The notes under the pieces: generated by a model
The model's database searches: none
What the model was told of the DNA's origin: nothing
The model's input: only the letters and a program-made list of their open reading frames with translations
NCBI RefSeq assembly: GCF_001051235.1
Contig: NZ_CBTJ020000027.1
Span: forward strand, 1 to 64,000
Reading direction: 5' to 3'
From: Candidatus Competibacter denitrificans Run_A_D11
Lineage (GTDB): Bacteria > Pseudomonadota > Gammaproteobacteria > Competibacterales > Competibacteraceae
Length of the DNA: 64,000 nucleotides
Position numbers and translations under genes: made by a program
In this document: one piece after another, positions 8,664-17,900 of the stretch
How positions within the stretch are numbered: position 1 is the stretch's first letter
How the letters are laid out: each line of letters opens with the position of its first letter

Positions 8664-9341
8664 ATGATCCAGACTGAAACCCCGTTCAAGCTGTACGCCG
8701 ATCCGCGTTCGGGCAACTGCTTCAAAGTCTGGTTGCTGCTGGGCTTGCTGGAGCTGCCCTTTCAGTGGGTCTCGGTCGATATTCTCAAGCGGGAAAGCCA
8801 CACCCGCGAATTTCTGGCGATGAACCCGCAAGGGATGGTGCCGGTCTTGCAGTTGGATTCCGGCGCGGCGCTGGCCGAATCAAACGCGATTCTTTGCTAT
8901 CTCGCGCAACGGAGTCTTTGTCTGTGGCCGCACGAGCCGTTAAGCCAGGCGACAGTATTGCAATGGCTGTTCTTCGAGCAGAACAACCATGAACCCTATC
9001 TGGCGGGGGTGCAATTCATGACCCGTTATCTGGGCCGCTCACTGGACGACCCGGATATTATGGAACGTATTAAACGCGGTTATCGGGCGCTTTCGGTAAT
9101 GGAGCAACGGCTGGCGAAACACGCTTATCTGGCGGGTGAGACCCTGACGATTGCCGATATTGCCCTGTACGCCTACACCCACACCGCGCCCGATGCGGGC
9201 TTCGATCTGGGGCGATTTCCCGGCGTTCGCGCCTGGCTGGCGCGGCTGGAAGCGCGGCCCCGCTGGCTGACGATGGCGGCGCTGGCGGCCTCTCACGGCT
9301 CCCTGTTGCACTGGAGCCAGCGCGTATTGCATGGCGTATGA
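8664..9341 (+). CDS. Glutathione S-transferase
   Basis: A 225-aa cytosolic GST. The thioredoxin-like N-domain begins FKLYADPRSGNCFKVWLLL, with Ser/Asn at the usual catalytic position. The glutathione-binding loop is NPQGMVPVLQ, with the cis-Pro and then AESNAIL for the gamma-Glu contact. The helical C-domain has the LTIADIALYAY N-capping box. The ATG at 8664 follows GGAGAG. It is divergent from the cupin gene and followed 57 nt later by the ABM-domain gene. Detoxification of an electrophile is probable; the substrate is unknown. Confidence 0.92.
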   Translation: MIQTETPFKLYADPRSGNCFKVWLLLGLLELPFQWVSVDILKRESHTREFLAMNPQGMVPVLQLDSGAALAESNAILCYLAQRSLCLWPHEPLSQATVLQWLFFEQNNHEPYLAGVQFMTRYLGRSLDDPDIMERIKRGYRALSVMEQRLAKHAYLAGETLTIADIALYAYTHTAPDAGFDLGRFPGVRAWLARLEARPRWLTMAALAASHGSLLHWSQRVLHGV

Positions 9342-9398
9342 TTTCTGCCATTCCGTCAATACCAGATGCTTCCCATCAATCCTTGAAGGAAAAAACCC

Positions 9399-9698
9399 AT
9401 GAACCAAACCTCTGTTCATATCGTCGCCCGCGTCACCGCCAAGCCGGATCGCGTCGCGGAACTGCGTGCGGTACTTGAAACACTGCTGACGCCAACCCGC
9501 CAGGAAGCCGGTTGCCGCCGCTACATCCTGCTGCAAAATCAGCAGGAGCCGACCGGTTTCACCTTCGTTGAAGAATGGGTCGATGCCGCCGCCATCGACA
9601 ACCACATGAAATCCGCTCACCTGCAACAGGCGTTTGCGCAAGCGGCCGGATTGCTGGCCGCCCGACCGGATATTCAACGCTATGATTTAATCGGCTAG
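9399..9698 (+). CDS. ABM-domain (YgiN-like) quinol monooxygenase family protein
   Basis: A 99-aa dimeric ferredoxin-like alpha/beta protein of the antibiotic biosynthesis monooxygenase family. It has the typical VHIVARVTAKPDRVAELR opening, the GCRRYILLQN strand, FTFVEEWVD, and a C-terminal helix with HLQQAF. GAAGGA precedes the ATG. Probably co-transcribed with the GST upstream. Members act as quinol monooxygenases or heme/aldehyde enzymes; a specific reaction cannot be assigned. Confidence 0.88.
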   Translation: MNQTSVHIVARVTAKPDRVAELRAVLETLLTPTRQEAGCRRYILLQNQQEPTGFTFVEEWVDAAAIDNHMKSAHLQQAFAQAAGLLAARPDIQRYDLIG

Positions 9699-9728
9699 CC
9701 TGAGATCGAAAACCGCAGGTCGCTGATA

Positions 9729-9762
9729 GGCGTATCCCGCTACAATACATGCGGAATACGCC
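9729..9762. promoter_or_regulatory. 12-bp inverted repeat upstream of pglW
   Basis: GGCGTATCCCGC (9729-9740) and GCGGAATACGCC (9751-9762) pair along 12 bp with one mismatch around a 10-nt loop that contains TACAAT. It lies between the ABM gene and pglW with no T tract, so an operator or structured leader for the pgl cluster is more likely than a terminator. No good -35 hexamer was found. Confidence 0.4.
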
Positions 9763-9846
9763 ATATCACTCTGCGGATTAGCTGTTCGGTATCAAACTCA
9801 TCGCCAGCGTGTAGTGGCACCGTTTCGTAGAGACTTTGATCATGCC

Positions 9847-12800
9847 ATGACCACCCGCTGGAACCCGCTTTCGCCTTCGCAATTTCCCTGGGAGCAGGAC
9901 GCGCTCGATTTCATCCGGCAGGCGCTGCCGGATCGGGAACCGTTCCGGGCCTACAGCAATTTCGAGTTCATCGCCGACGACGGCAGCCCCAACGAAGTCG
10001 ATGTGCTGGTGATCGCTCGCTACGGCCTGTTTCTGGTGGAGATCAAAAGTCGTCCCGGCGAAGTCGGCGGCGATACCCACACCTGGATTTGGCGCGATGG
10101 CAGCCGGACCTATTTCGATGACAATCCGCTCTTATTGGCCAATCGTAAGGCGAAAAAACTGGCGTCGCTGCTGGGCAGGCAAACCGCCCTCAAGAAACAG
10201 CGCGCGCCCTACATTCAACCGCTGATCTTCCTGTCCGATCCCGCCCAGCGCTGCAAATTGACCGGGCCGGCGCGCGCCAACGTGCATCTGCGGGCCGATC
10301 TGGCCGACCGGCTGTTTGCCGAAACCACCCCGTTTGCCAGCGCGCAGCCGATCAACCGGGAATGGGCCGCCGCCATTCACCGGGCGCTGGAGGCCGTCGG
10401 CATCCGTCCGCCACAGCGCAGTCGGCGGGTTGGTGACTACGAACTGGAAACGGTGCTGGCCGAGACCGATTTCTATCAGGACTGGCTGGCCCATCACGTT
10501 TCCCTCACCCACATACGGCGGCGGGTGCGGCTGTACACCGCCCACCGCACCCTGAGCCAGGAACAGCGCCGCTGGCTGGTCGATGCCGCACGGCGTGAAT
10601 TCGAGTTGCTCGAAGGCATCCGCCATCCCGGCATTCTGCGGGCGGCGGATTTTATCGACAGCGAACACGGCCCGGCGCTGGTGTTCGATTACGATGAGCA
10701 GTTGCAGCGACTCGACCGTTTTATGCACGCCCAGGGTGATCGCCTCGATGTGTGGCAACGCTTGAAGCTGGTGCGGGCGATTGCCGAAACCCTGGATGCC
10801 GCCCATCGCCACCGGCTGTATCATCGCGGACTTTCCCCGCAAACCATCCTGCTGCGCCCCCAGTCCAGCGCCTTCGAGGTCACACTATTCGATTGGCAGA
10901 TTGCCACCCGGCGACTGGACAGCGAGCAGGAAACCACCGGGCTGCTTCCGGCCGAATTGGTGGCCGAACGCGATGCGCGGGCACCGTATCTGGCCCCGGA
11001 AGCGCGAATTGCCCCGCGTCCCGATCCGATCAAGCTGGATGTGTTTGCGCTCGGTGCGATTGCCTATTTCGTATTGACCGGCCAACCGCCCGCCAGCGAT
11101 GGCGACGATCTGGCGGCCCGCTGCGAACAAGGCCCCGGCTTGCTGTTGTCGGCGGCGCTCAACGGCTGCCTGAGCGAAGTGGAAGAACTGGTGCAGTTCG
11201 CCACCTGGCCAGCGGCGGACGACCGTTTAGCCGCCGTTACCGAATTTCTGGCGGCGCTCGATAAAGCCGAGGAGGCGCTGGAAGAGGCGCTGACCGCGCC
11301 GCCCGCGCCGCTGGTTTCGCCACTGGAGGCCAATGCCGGCCATGAATTGGCCGGTTTTGAAGTGATCCGGCGTTTGGGCAAGGGCGGCACCAGTCTAGCG
11401 CTGGCGGTGCGGCGCAAAACTGCGGGCGAGCCACGGCATGGCGTGCTCAAGATCGCGCTGCAAGCCGATTACAACGAGCGGCTGCGACGGGAAGCGGACG
11501 CGCTGGCCCGTCTGCAACCGCACCATCATATCGTGCAATGTCACCAGCGCCTCGACATTGCCGGGCTGGCGGCGCTGTTTCTGTCATCGGCGGGCGAGGA
11601 GACGCTGGCCGAGCGGTTGCGACAGGAGGGCCGCCTGGGGCTGGATTTGCTGCAACGCTTCGGTGAGGAATTGCTGGCGGTGGTGGATTATCTGGAGCAG
11701 GAAGGCGTGCCGCACCGCGATATTAAACCGGACAATATCGGCATCCGGCCGGGTGCGGGCAAGCGGCTGACCCTGACCTTGTTCGATTTTTCGCTGGCGG
11801 GGATTGCGGCGAACGATTTGAGCGCTGGCACCCGCAGCTATCTCGACCCGTTTTTGCGCAAGCGTGGCCGGTGGGACGGTTACGCCGAGCGCTACGCCTG
11901 TGCGCTGACCTTGCATGAAATGGCGACCGGGGCCTTGCCGGTCTGGGGTGATGGCAGCGCCGATCCGGCGACGCTGAAAAGCGAAATCACCCTGGATTCC
12001 GAACGCTTCGACGCCGTCATCCGCCAACCAGCGCTGGCGTTCTTCAGCAAGGCACTGGCGCGTGATCACCGCCATCGATTCGACAACGCCGCCCAGATGC
12101 TCCACGCCTGGCGGCAGGTGTTCACCGATGTGGGGCGACCCATCACCACCCACCCCCCGCAAACCCAACTGGCGCTGGTGGATGCGACCGGCGAACCGAT
12201 CTCCGGGTTGCCGCCCCGCCTGACCCCGGACACGCCGCTGGAATTCCTGGCGCTCGACGCCCGCCATCTGGAATTGATCGACGAAAAAATTGGCCGTGAG
12301 CAACTGGCCACCGCCGGTGATTTGGCCAATTTTCCCCGGAATCGGCTGTATCGTCATCGCGGCATCGCTTTGGCGGTCGCCCGCGAACTGCATCAAATCG
12401 CCGACAAGCTGCGCCAGCAATTCGGTGGTAGTCCGGCCAGAGACGAAGCGACCGCCGATAGCCCGTTTGCCCGCTTGTCGGTGGATGCGGCCGTGGCGTT
12501 GCTGACGCCGAAGAAAAGCGATGAGGCCCGCTGGCAGGCGCTGCGTCGCTGGCTGGGCTTGCTGGAGGAGGATGGGGCGACGCTGGCGGCAGCGGACGGG
12601 CAGGCGTTATTGGAGCGGATCAGCCGCCAACCGGAAATCACCCATCTGCGGGAAGACGTGGCGCTGGTGCTGAGCGGTCTGGGCGGCATCGCCACGGTGG
12701 AGGAAATCGCTCAGGCGCTTCTGGCGCGACGGGGCAGTGTGCGCACCGGCGAAACCCGTCAGCGGGAGGCGCTGGCGCTGAGTCGGGCGGTGCTGGCCGC

Positions 12801-14025
12801 CGAACAGCTCCGGCAAACCGCCCGCTGGCAGATCGTGGCGCGGCACGGGGTGATCCGGCCTTCGCTCGACGCGCCGCACCGCGATGATTTGGTGGTGGCG
12901 CTGGTGACGCTGGCGGCGGGTGACGCCGGTTCCCAAACGGCGCTGAATCGACCGGAAGCCCGCGCCCATTACGCGACGCTGTTGGGTGAGGCGGCGGATC
13001 GCCTGGCTGATCTCGACCCGCTGCCTTCGCCGCAACAGGTGGCGGAGGTGTTGGCGCGTCTCGAACCGCCGGATGGCGTCAGCCTGACTCTGGAGCGGGC
13101 GATTCGCTTGGCGGCGGCCTGTGCGCGGCGGGCGGCGCTGTCGTCGCGGCTGGAATTTTATCCCGGTGGCCTGTCGGCGGCGCGGGCGGTCAAGCTGGCG
13201 GCCAGTTCCCTGATCGGCCTGCCGCAATTCGATTTGGAGACCTTGCGACGGCGGATTTATGCCCGTTATCCCAAGGCCGCGCCGTTGCCGTCCCCGACCG
13301 AACTGGAACGCCTGCTCCAGGAGGCGGGCTTGCAGGTGGTTTGGGAGAGCACTCGCCGGGCGTTTGTGGTGCGCTTCCCGGACGGGCTGCGGGCCGGAAC
13401 CAGCCAGAGCGTGAGCTTCACCACCACCGGCCGCCAACGCCTGGCGACCGACCCGGAAACCGAGGCGGCTTTGCAGCTTGAGCGGCGGATTCAACGCGCT
13501 TTGCAGGCGGGGAAATTGCTGACGCTTTCGGTGGATTTGCGCGATTTGGCCCATGCCCAGCGCGAATTGAGCCAGCGTTTTTCGTTGCCGGTGATTGATT
13601 TCGATGAGGTGGTTTTGCGCCAGCTTGAGGCGCAAGCCCGCGCCTGGGAGGTGGATTGGTCGGTGTTGCTGGCGGCGGATGCCGCGCCGGCCGGTTCGGT
13701 GGATGCCCAGAATTTTGCGACGGTGCTGCATGAAGTATGGCCGAAGGTCGAGGCGGAACTGTTGCAGGGCGAGCAACCGGCATTGTTGGTGAATCTGGGG
13801 TTGGTGGCGCGTTGGCGGCGGATGGAGTTGTTCGCCACCTTGGCGGATGCTTGTCTGCACCGTCAGCGCCCGCCGTTGATCGTGTTGATGGCCAGTCGTT
13901 TAACGCCTGACAATTGCCCGATGCTGGACGGCCAGGCGGTGCCGGTGGCGATCAATACCACCGATTACGGCTGGATTCCGCGTGCCTGGCTGGAAAACGC
14001 GCATGGTGCGCTGGCCCGGTCTTGA
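9847..14025 (+). CDS. pglW: PglW-like protein: NERD domain, pseudokinase and Ser/Thr kinase (BREX type 2/Pgl)
   Basis: First gene of a Pgl/BREX type 2-like phage-defence set; 1392 aa from the ATG at 9847 (a GTG at 9814 is also in frame; neither has a strong ribosome site). Residues about 10-180 form a NERD nuclease-related domain (NEVDVLVIARYGLFLVEIKS). Residues about 196-480 look like a kinase fold without catalytic residues: no glycine loop, HRG in place of HRD (about 325-327), and FDW in place of DFG. Residues about 502-760 form an intact kinase: GKGGTS loop near 511, Lys in VLKIA near 534, HRDIKPDN near 622, and DFS near 646. The last 600 residues are helical, of unknown fold. In Streptomyces, PglW is the kinase of the phage growth limitation system. 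Identification rests on architecture plus the three neighbours. Confidence 0.88.
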   Translation: MTTRWNPLSPSQFPWEQDALDFIRQALPDREPFRAYSNFEFIADDGSPNEVDVLVIARYGLFLVEIKSRPGEVGGDTHTWIWRDGSRTYFDDNPLLLANRKAKKLASLLGRQTALKKQRAPYIQPLIFLSDPAQRCKLTGPARANVHLRADLADRLFAETTPFASAQPINREWAAAIHRALEAVGIRPPQRSRRVGDYELETVLAETDFYQDWLAHHVSLTHIRRRVRLYTAHRTLSQEQRRWLVDAARREFELLEGIRHPGILRAADFIDSEHGPALVFDYDEQLQRLDRFMHAQGDRLDVWQRLKLVRAIAETLDAAHRHRLYHRGLSPQTILLRPQSSAFEVTLFDWQIATRRLDSEQETTGLLPAELVAERDARAPYLAPEARIAPRPDPIKLDVFALGAIAYFVLTGQPPASDGDDLAARCEQGPGLLLSAALNGCLSEVEELVQFATWPAADDRLAAVTEFLAALDKAEEALEEALTAPPAPLVSPLEANAGHELAGFEVIRRLGKGGTSLALAVRRKTAGEPRHGVLKIALQADYNERLRREADALARLQPHHHIVQCHQRLDIAGLAALFLSSAGEETLAERLRQEGRLGLDLLQRFGEELLAVVDYLEQEGVPHRDIKPDNIGIRPGAGKRLTLTLFDFSLAGIAANDLSAGTRSYLDPFLRKRGRWDGYAERYACALTLHEMATGALPVWGDGSADPATLKSEITLDSERFDAVIRQPALAFFSKALARDHRHRFDNAAQMLHAWRQVFTDVGRPITTHPPQTQLALVDATGEPISGLPPRLTPDTPLEFLALDARHLELIDEKIGREQLATAGDLANFPRNRLYRHRGIALAVARELHQIADKLRQQFGGSPARDEATADSPFARLSVDAAVALLTPKKSDEARWQALRRWLGLLEEDGATLAAADGQALLERISRQPEITHLREDVALVLSGLGGIATVEEIAQALLARRGSVRTGETRQREALALSRAVLAAEQLRQTARWQIVARHGVIRPSLDAPHRDDLVVALVTLAAGDAGSQTALNRPEARAHYATLLGEAADRLADLDPLPSPQQVAEVLARLEPPDGVSLTLERAIRLAAACARRAALSSRLEFYPGGLSAARAVKLAASSLIGLPQFDLETLRRRIYARYPKAAPLPSPTELERLLQEAGLQVVWESTRRAFVVRFPDGLRAGTSQSVSFTTTGRQRLATDPETEAALQLERRIQRALQAGKLLTLSVDLRDLAHAQRELSQRFSLPVIDFDEVVLRQLEAQARAWEVDWSVLLAADAAPAGSVDAQNFATVLHEVWPKVEAELLQGEQPALLVNLGLVARWRRMELFATLADACLHRQRPPLIVLMASRLTPDNCPMLDGQAVPVAINTTDYGWIPRAWLENAHGALARS

Positions 14026-14033
14026 CGGCTGGC

Positions 14034-14537
14034 TCATGGCGTTTCACCGACATCGGTCAGGACTGCCTCGATAATCGTGGTGCCGATGTAATAACCGGCT
14101 GGTCGTAACCGTTCGAGCACCGGACGGGCGGCGGGAATTAACCCGCGCAATTTAGCCAATCCAATCACGGCGGCTGTACCAATGATTGACACGCCTTGCG
14201 CCCGCGCTTCCGCACGACCGGCGCGGTCGTCAATAACCAATAGGCACCCTGGTGATTGCAGGGCTGCCGCAATGGAACTGCGCTCGCCCGGCCCAAGCCC
14301 AGGATTCAGCGGTTGCCAAGCGATGGTTGGCGCATCGATACACCGCACCCAGCCGGCGGCAAACGCGGCGGCGAGATCGGCTTTACCTGGGTAATCCGCT
14401 TTCGGTAGCGCCTCGGCCTGGACTTCGAGCGTGACGCAGACCTGATCGAATACGCCATGCAAGAGTTCGAGTTCTCCGATGCGGGATAGCGCGATCAGCG
14501 GCCCGGCGTCAGCGATGATGAGGTCTGATCGAGCCAT
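14034..14537 (-). CDS. PIN-fold toxin, DUF3368 family
   Basis: A 167-aa predicted ribonuclease toxin. PIN-type acidic residues are visible: D10 in IIADAGPLIAL, E85 in GLGPGERSS, and D103/D104 in VIDDRAGR. They are followed by the DUF3368 signature IIGTAAVIGLAKLRGLI. Its start (14537) lies 43 nt inside the 3' end of the antitoxin gene, the usual translational coupling of such pairs. The pair is inserted between pglW and pglX on the opposite strand. It could target RNA or be inert; toxicity is inferred from family only. Confidence 0.9.
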   Translation of the reverse strand: MARSDLIIADAGPLIALSRIGELELLHGVFDQVCVTLEVQAEALPKADYPGKADLAAAFAAGWVRCIDAPTIAWQPLNPGLGPGERSSIAAALQSPGCLLVIDDRAGRAEARAQGVSIIGTAAVIGLAKLRGLIPAARPVLERLRPAGYYIGTTIIEAVLTDVGETP

Positions 14538-14863
14538 TGTCGGGCGGTGCGCATATCGTCGTGGGCTTCGGGGGCATTGCCGGTAAGCGGGATGCCGAGA
14601 CTCGATAGCAGCGCGAGCATGTCAGGCAACGGCTTATCGGCCATTCGTGCGGCAAAGCCCGCAGTGATGGCCCCGTTCCGAAACAGTGAGACCGCCAGCG
14701 CCACGCGCACGGCGTCAGGATCGGGCAAGCCCAGCTTTTCCAGGCTGACCAACACGGCTTCGGGATGATCGCGGTTCATGACCACCACCATATCGTCTTC
14801 CCTGGCTCCCCGTAATGCGGTGGAAGGGTTACTTTTGAGCTGGCGGATATTGACGACCTGCAT
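14495..14863 (-). CDS. Antitoxin with Phd/YefM-like N-terminus and UPF0175 C-terminus
   Basis: A 122-aa protein. Residues 1-45 (QVVNIRQLKSNPSTALR, then VVVMNRDHPEAVLVSL) read like a Phd/YefM DNA-binding antitoxin domain. Residues about 50-110 (RVALAVSLFRNGAITAGFAA) match the UPF0175 family, usually partnered with DUF3368 toxins. AAAGGAG precedes the ATG at 14863; upstream in-frame starts lack one and would overlap pglX. A perfect TATAAT and a palindrome lie directly upstream, suggesting autoregulation, and the promoter overlaps the 5' end of pglX. Confidence 0.85.
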   Translation of the reverse strand: MQVVNIRQLKSNPSTALRGAREDDMVVVMNRDHPEAVLVSLEKLGLPDPDAVRVALAVSLFRNGAITAGFAARMADKPLPDMLALLSSLGIPLTGNAPEAHDDMRTARQWLDQTSSSLTPGR

Positions 14864-14876
14864 GATGTTCTCCTTT

Positions 14877-14893
14877 AATGTAGGAACATTATA
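14877..14893 (-). promoter_or_regulatory. TA promoter -10 box overlapped by a palindrome
   Basis: On the minus strand TATAAT occupies 14893-14888, followed by the palindrome AATGT-AGGA-ACATT (14877-14890) and then the antitoxin ribosome site. The overlap of -10 box and palindrome is the classical layout of an autorepressed TA operon. The -35 region would fall around 14911-14916, within the first codons of pglX, and is not a good match. Confidence 0.5.
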
Positions 14894-14915
14894 AGACGAA
14901 AGAGTGGATCTCTCT

Positions 14916-17900
14916 ATGCTTGACCGCCTCAAGCTACTTGCCGGCCTCAAGCCCCTGGTTCGCGCCCTGGAAGCCGATTTGCGCGATGGTTTCAAGAAAG
15001 CGGGGGATTATCGGCAACGCTTGCAAACCGATTGGGAGGCGGCGCGGGCGGCGGGTCGTACCGCCGAAGCCCTGGAAATCTGGGCCGAGGCGCAGTTTAC
15101 CCAGTCGGCGGTGGCGTGGGTTTTGGCCTGTTTGTTCGTGCGCTTTTGCGAGGATAACGGTTTGTTGGATGCGCCGCTGATCGCTGGAACCGATGATCTG
15201 GGGCCATCGGCGGCGATGCGGCAGGAAGCGTTTTACCTGAAAAATCCCACCGCGTCGGATAACGATTATCTGCGCGACGTGTTCGCCACCGCCGCTCAAT
15301 ATCCCGGTCTGGATGATGTGCTTCGCGTTCAGCACAGTTTGCTGGATGCGCCGGTCTCCGCTGATTCAGGCAAGCAATTGGTGCGTTTTTTTCGAGCGAC
15401 TAACCCGGACAGAGGCACGCTAATTTTCAGTTTTTTTGATGCTGGTTTAAACACTCGCTTTCTTAGTAATTTTCCGACTGATCGAAAAGAGTGGAGCAGC
15501 CGCTTTTTAGGCGACTTGTATCAAGATTTATCCCAAGAAGCGCGTGAGCGCTTTGCGCTGTTGCAGACGCCGGAGTTTGTCGAGTCCTTCATTCTGGATC
15601 GAACGCTGAAGCCAGCACTCGATAGTTACGTGCTGGACGATGTGGATGTGATTGATCCCACTTGCGGATCGGGGCACTTCCTGTTGGGCGCGTTCGAGCG
15701 GCTGGCCCCGCTGTGGCTGCGCCAGCAACCAGATAGCGTGAACGTGGCTTTGCAAGCGGCGCTTGACCGCATCAGGGGCATTGACCTCAATCCGTTTTCA
15801 GTGGCCATTACCCGGTTTCGGCTGCTGATCGCCGCGATCAAGTGGGGACAAGTGCACACGCTGCGGCTGGCCCCAACGTTTCATTTTCATATCGAAATCG
15901 GTGACAGCTTGCTGCATGGTTTCGATCAGAAGGACTATCTACGCGGTCAATCAACACTCGATCTGGATACACCGCAGGAGAATTTGGAGGGAGATCATGT
16001 CTATGGCCATGCTTACGCCACGGAGAATTTTGAAGCGGTTAACGAGATTCTGGCTCGCAAGTACACGGTGGTGGTGGGCAATCCGCCGTACATTACGGTG
16101 AAGGATGCGGCGATTTCCAAGCTTTATCGTGACCGATTCAGCAGTTGCAGCGGAAAATATGCGCTGGTTGCGCCGTTTTGCGAGCGATTCTGGGCGTTGG
16201 CCAAGCCTTCCGATCACACCCAGCGCGGAGGTTTTGTTGGCTTGATTGTCGCTAATTCCTTCATGAAGCGGGAATTTGGCAAGAAGCTGGTCGAGGCATT
16301 TTTTCCCAAAATCGACCTGACCCACCTCATTGACACATCGGGCGCGTACATCCCTGGCCACGGTACGCCGACGGTGATTTTGTTCGGGCGCAACCGTCAG
16401 CCAATGAATTCCACGGTGCGGGCCGTCATGGGCATCAAAGGCGAACCGGCAACGCCCACCGACCCCGCTCAAGGCATTGTCTGGCAAGCGATTCTAAATC
16501 AGATGGATCTGCGGGATTCCGAATCGGAATGGGTCAGCGTGGCGGATATTCCACGAGCAACGCTGGCAAAACATCCGTGGAGTATCGGCGGGGGTGGGGC
16601 GGCGGAGTTGAAGGAGACGATTGAGGCTGCCGCCGATCAGGTTTTAATGAACATCGCTGAATCCATCGGCATCACATCGTTCACACTCGAAGATAACGTT
16701 TACGTTCAAGACAGCGTTTTTTGGCAACGCCGTGATGTGCCTCCTCAAATACTGCGCGCCTTAGTCGTTGGTGATGAAATCCGCGATTGGTTCGGCAGCT
16801 ACAGCGCAGTGGCTATATTTCCTTATGATGCTGGCTATAACCCTATTGCGCTGGATTCTGAACAAACCGCATACCGCTTTATGTGGACGTATCGGACTGG
16901 GCTTAGCAATAGCAAGATGTTTGGCGGCCAAACAAAAGTGGAATCAGGCTTACAATGGTTTGAATACGGCAGGCTGACAGCAAGCAAACTTCGCACTCCA
17001 TTAACCATCACCTTCGCCTTCGTCGCTACTCACAACCATTTTGTGTTGGATCGAGGCGGTAAGGTTTTCAAGCAATCCGCACCTGTCATCAAATTGCCTG
17101 CCGATGCCACCGAAGACGACCATCTTGGCTTGTTGGGATTACTGAATTCATCAACGGCTTGTTTCTGGCTCAAGCAGGTCTGCTTTCCGAAGGATCGCAA
17201 AAGCGGTTGGGATGAACGATCTGAATACGATGCTTCCAAAGCCAGCCAATTCCCCCTTCCCGAACACCGCCCCCTCGCTCTCGCCCGCACCCTCGACGAC
17301 CTCGCCCGCCAACGCGCCGCGCATCTTCCCGCCGCTCTGTTCGCCCAAACCGTACCCACCCGCACCGAACTGGACGCCGCCCGCGCCGCCGCCGAATCCT
17401 TCCGCAACCGCATGATCGCCTGGCAGGAAGAACTGGATTGGCAGGTTTATCCGTGGTACGGCGTCTGGGACGAAACCCTCTGCCACGACGGCGAACCGCC
17501 GGAAATCCGCTTCGGCGAACGGGCGTTTGAAATCGTACTGGCCCAGCAATGCGCCGCTGGCAAAACCGCGACTACCTGGTTCGAGCGCCACAACGCGCAA
17601 CCCGTCACCGCCGTTCCCGCGCACTGGCCCGCCGCTTATCAGGCAGTGGTCGAGCGCCGCATCGACGCCATTCGCCGTTCCCGCGATCTCGCCCTGATCG
17701 AACGGCCCGAATGCAAACGCCGCTGGTCGCAAACCGACTGGAACACGCTGGAACGCGCCGCGCTGGAAAACTGGCTGCTCGACCGGCTGGAAGCCGCCGA
17801 CCTCTGGCCGCGTGATGCCCACCCCGCCCCCAAATTGCGCTCGGCCCGCGAACTGGCGGACGCTGTGGCGGGCGATGAAAACGCCCGGCGGGCGCTGGAC

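Noticed and set aside
12607..13860. 417-codon frame antisense to pglW
   Set aside because: Gln/Arg-rich shadow of the pglW C-terminal region, no recognisable fold.
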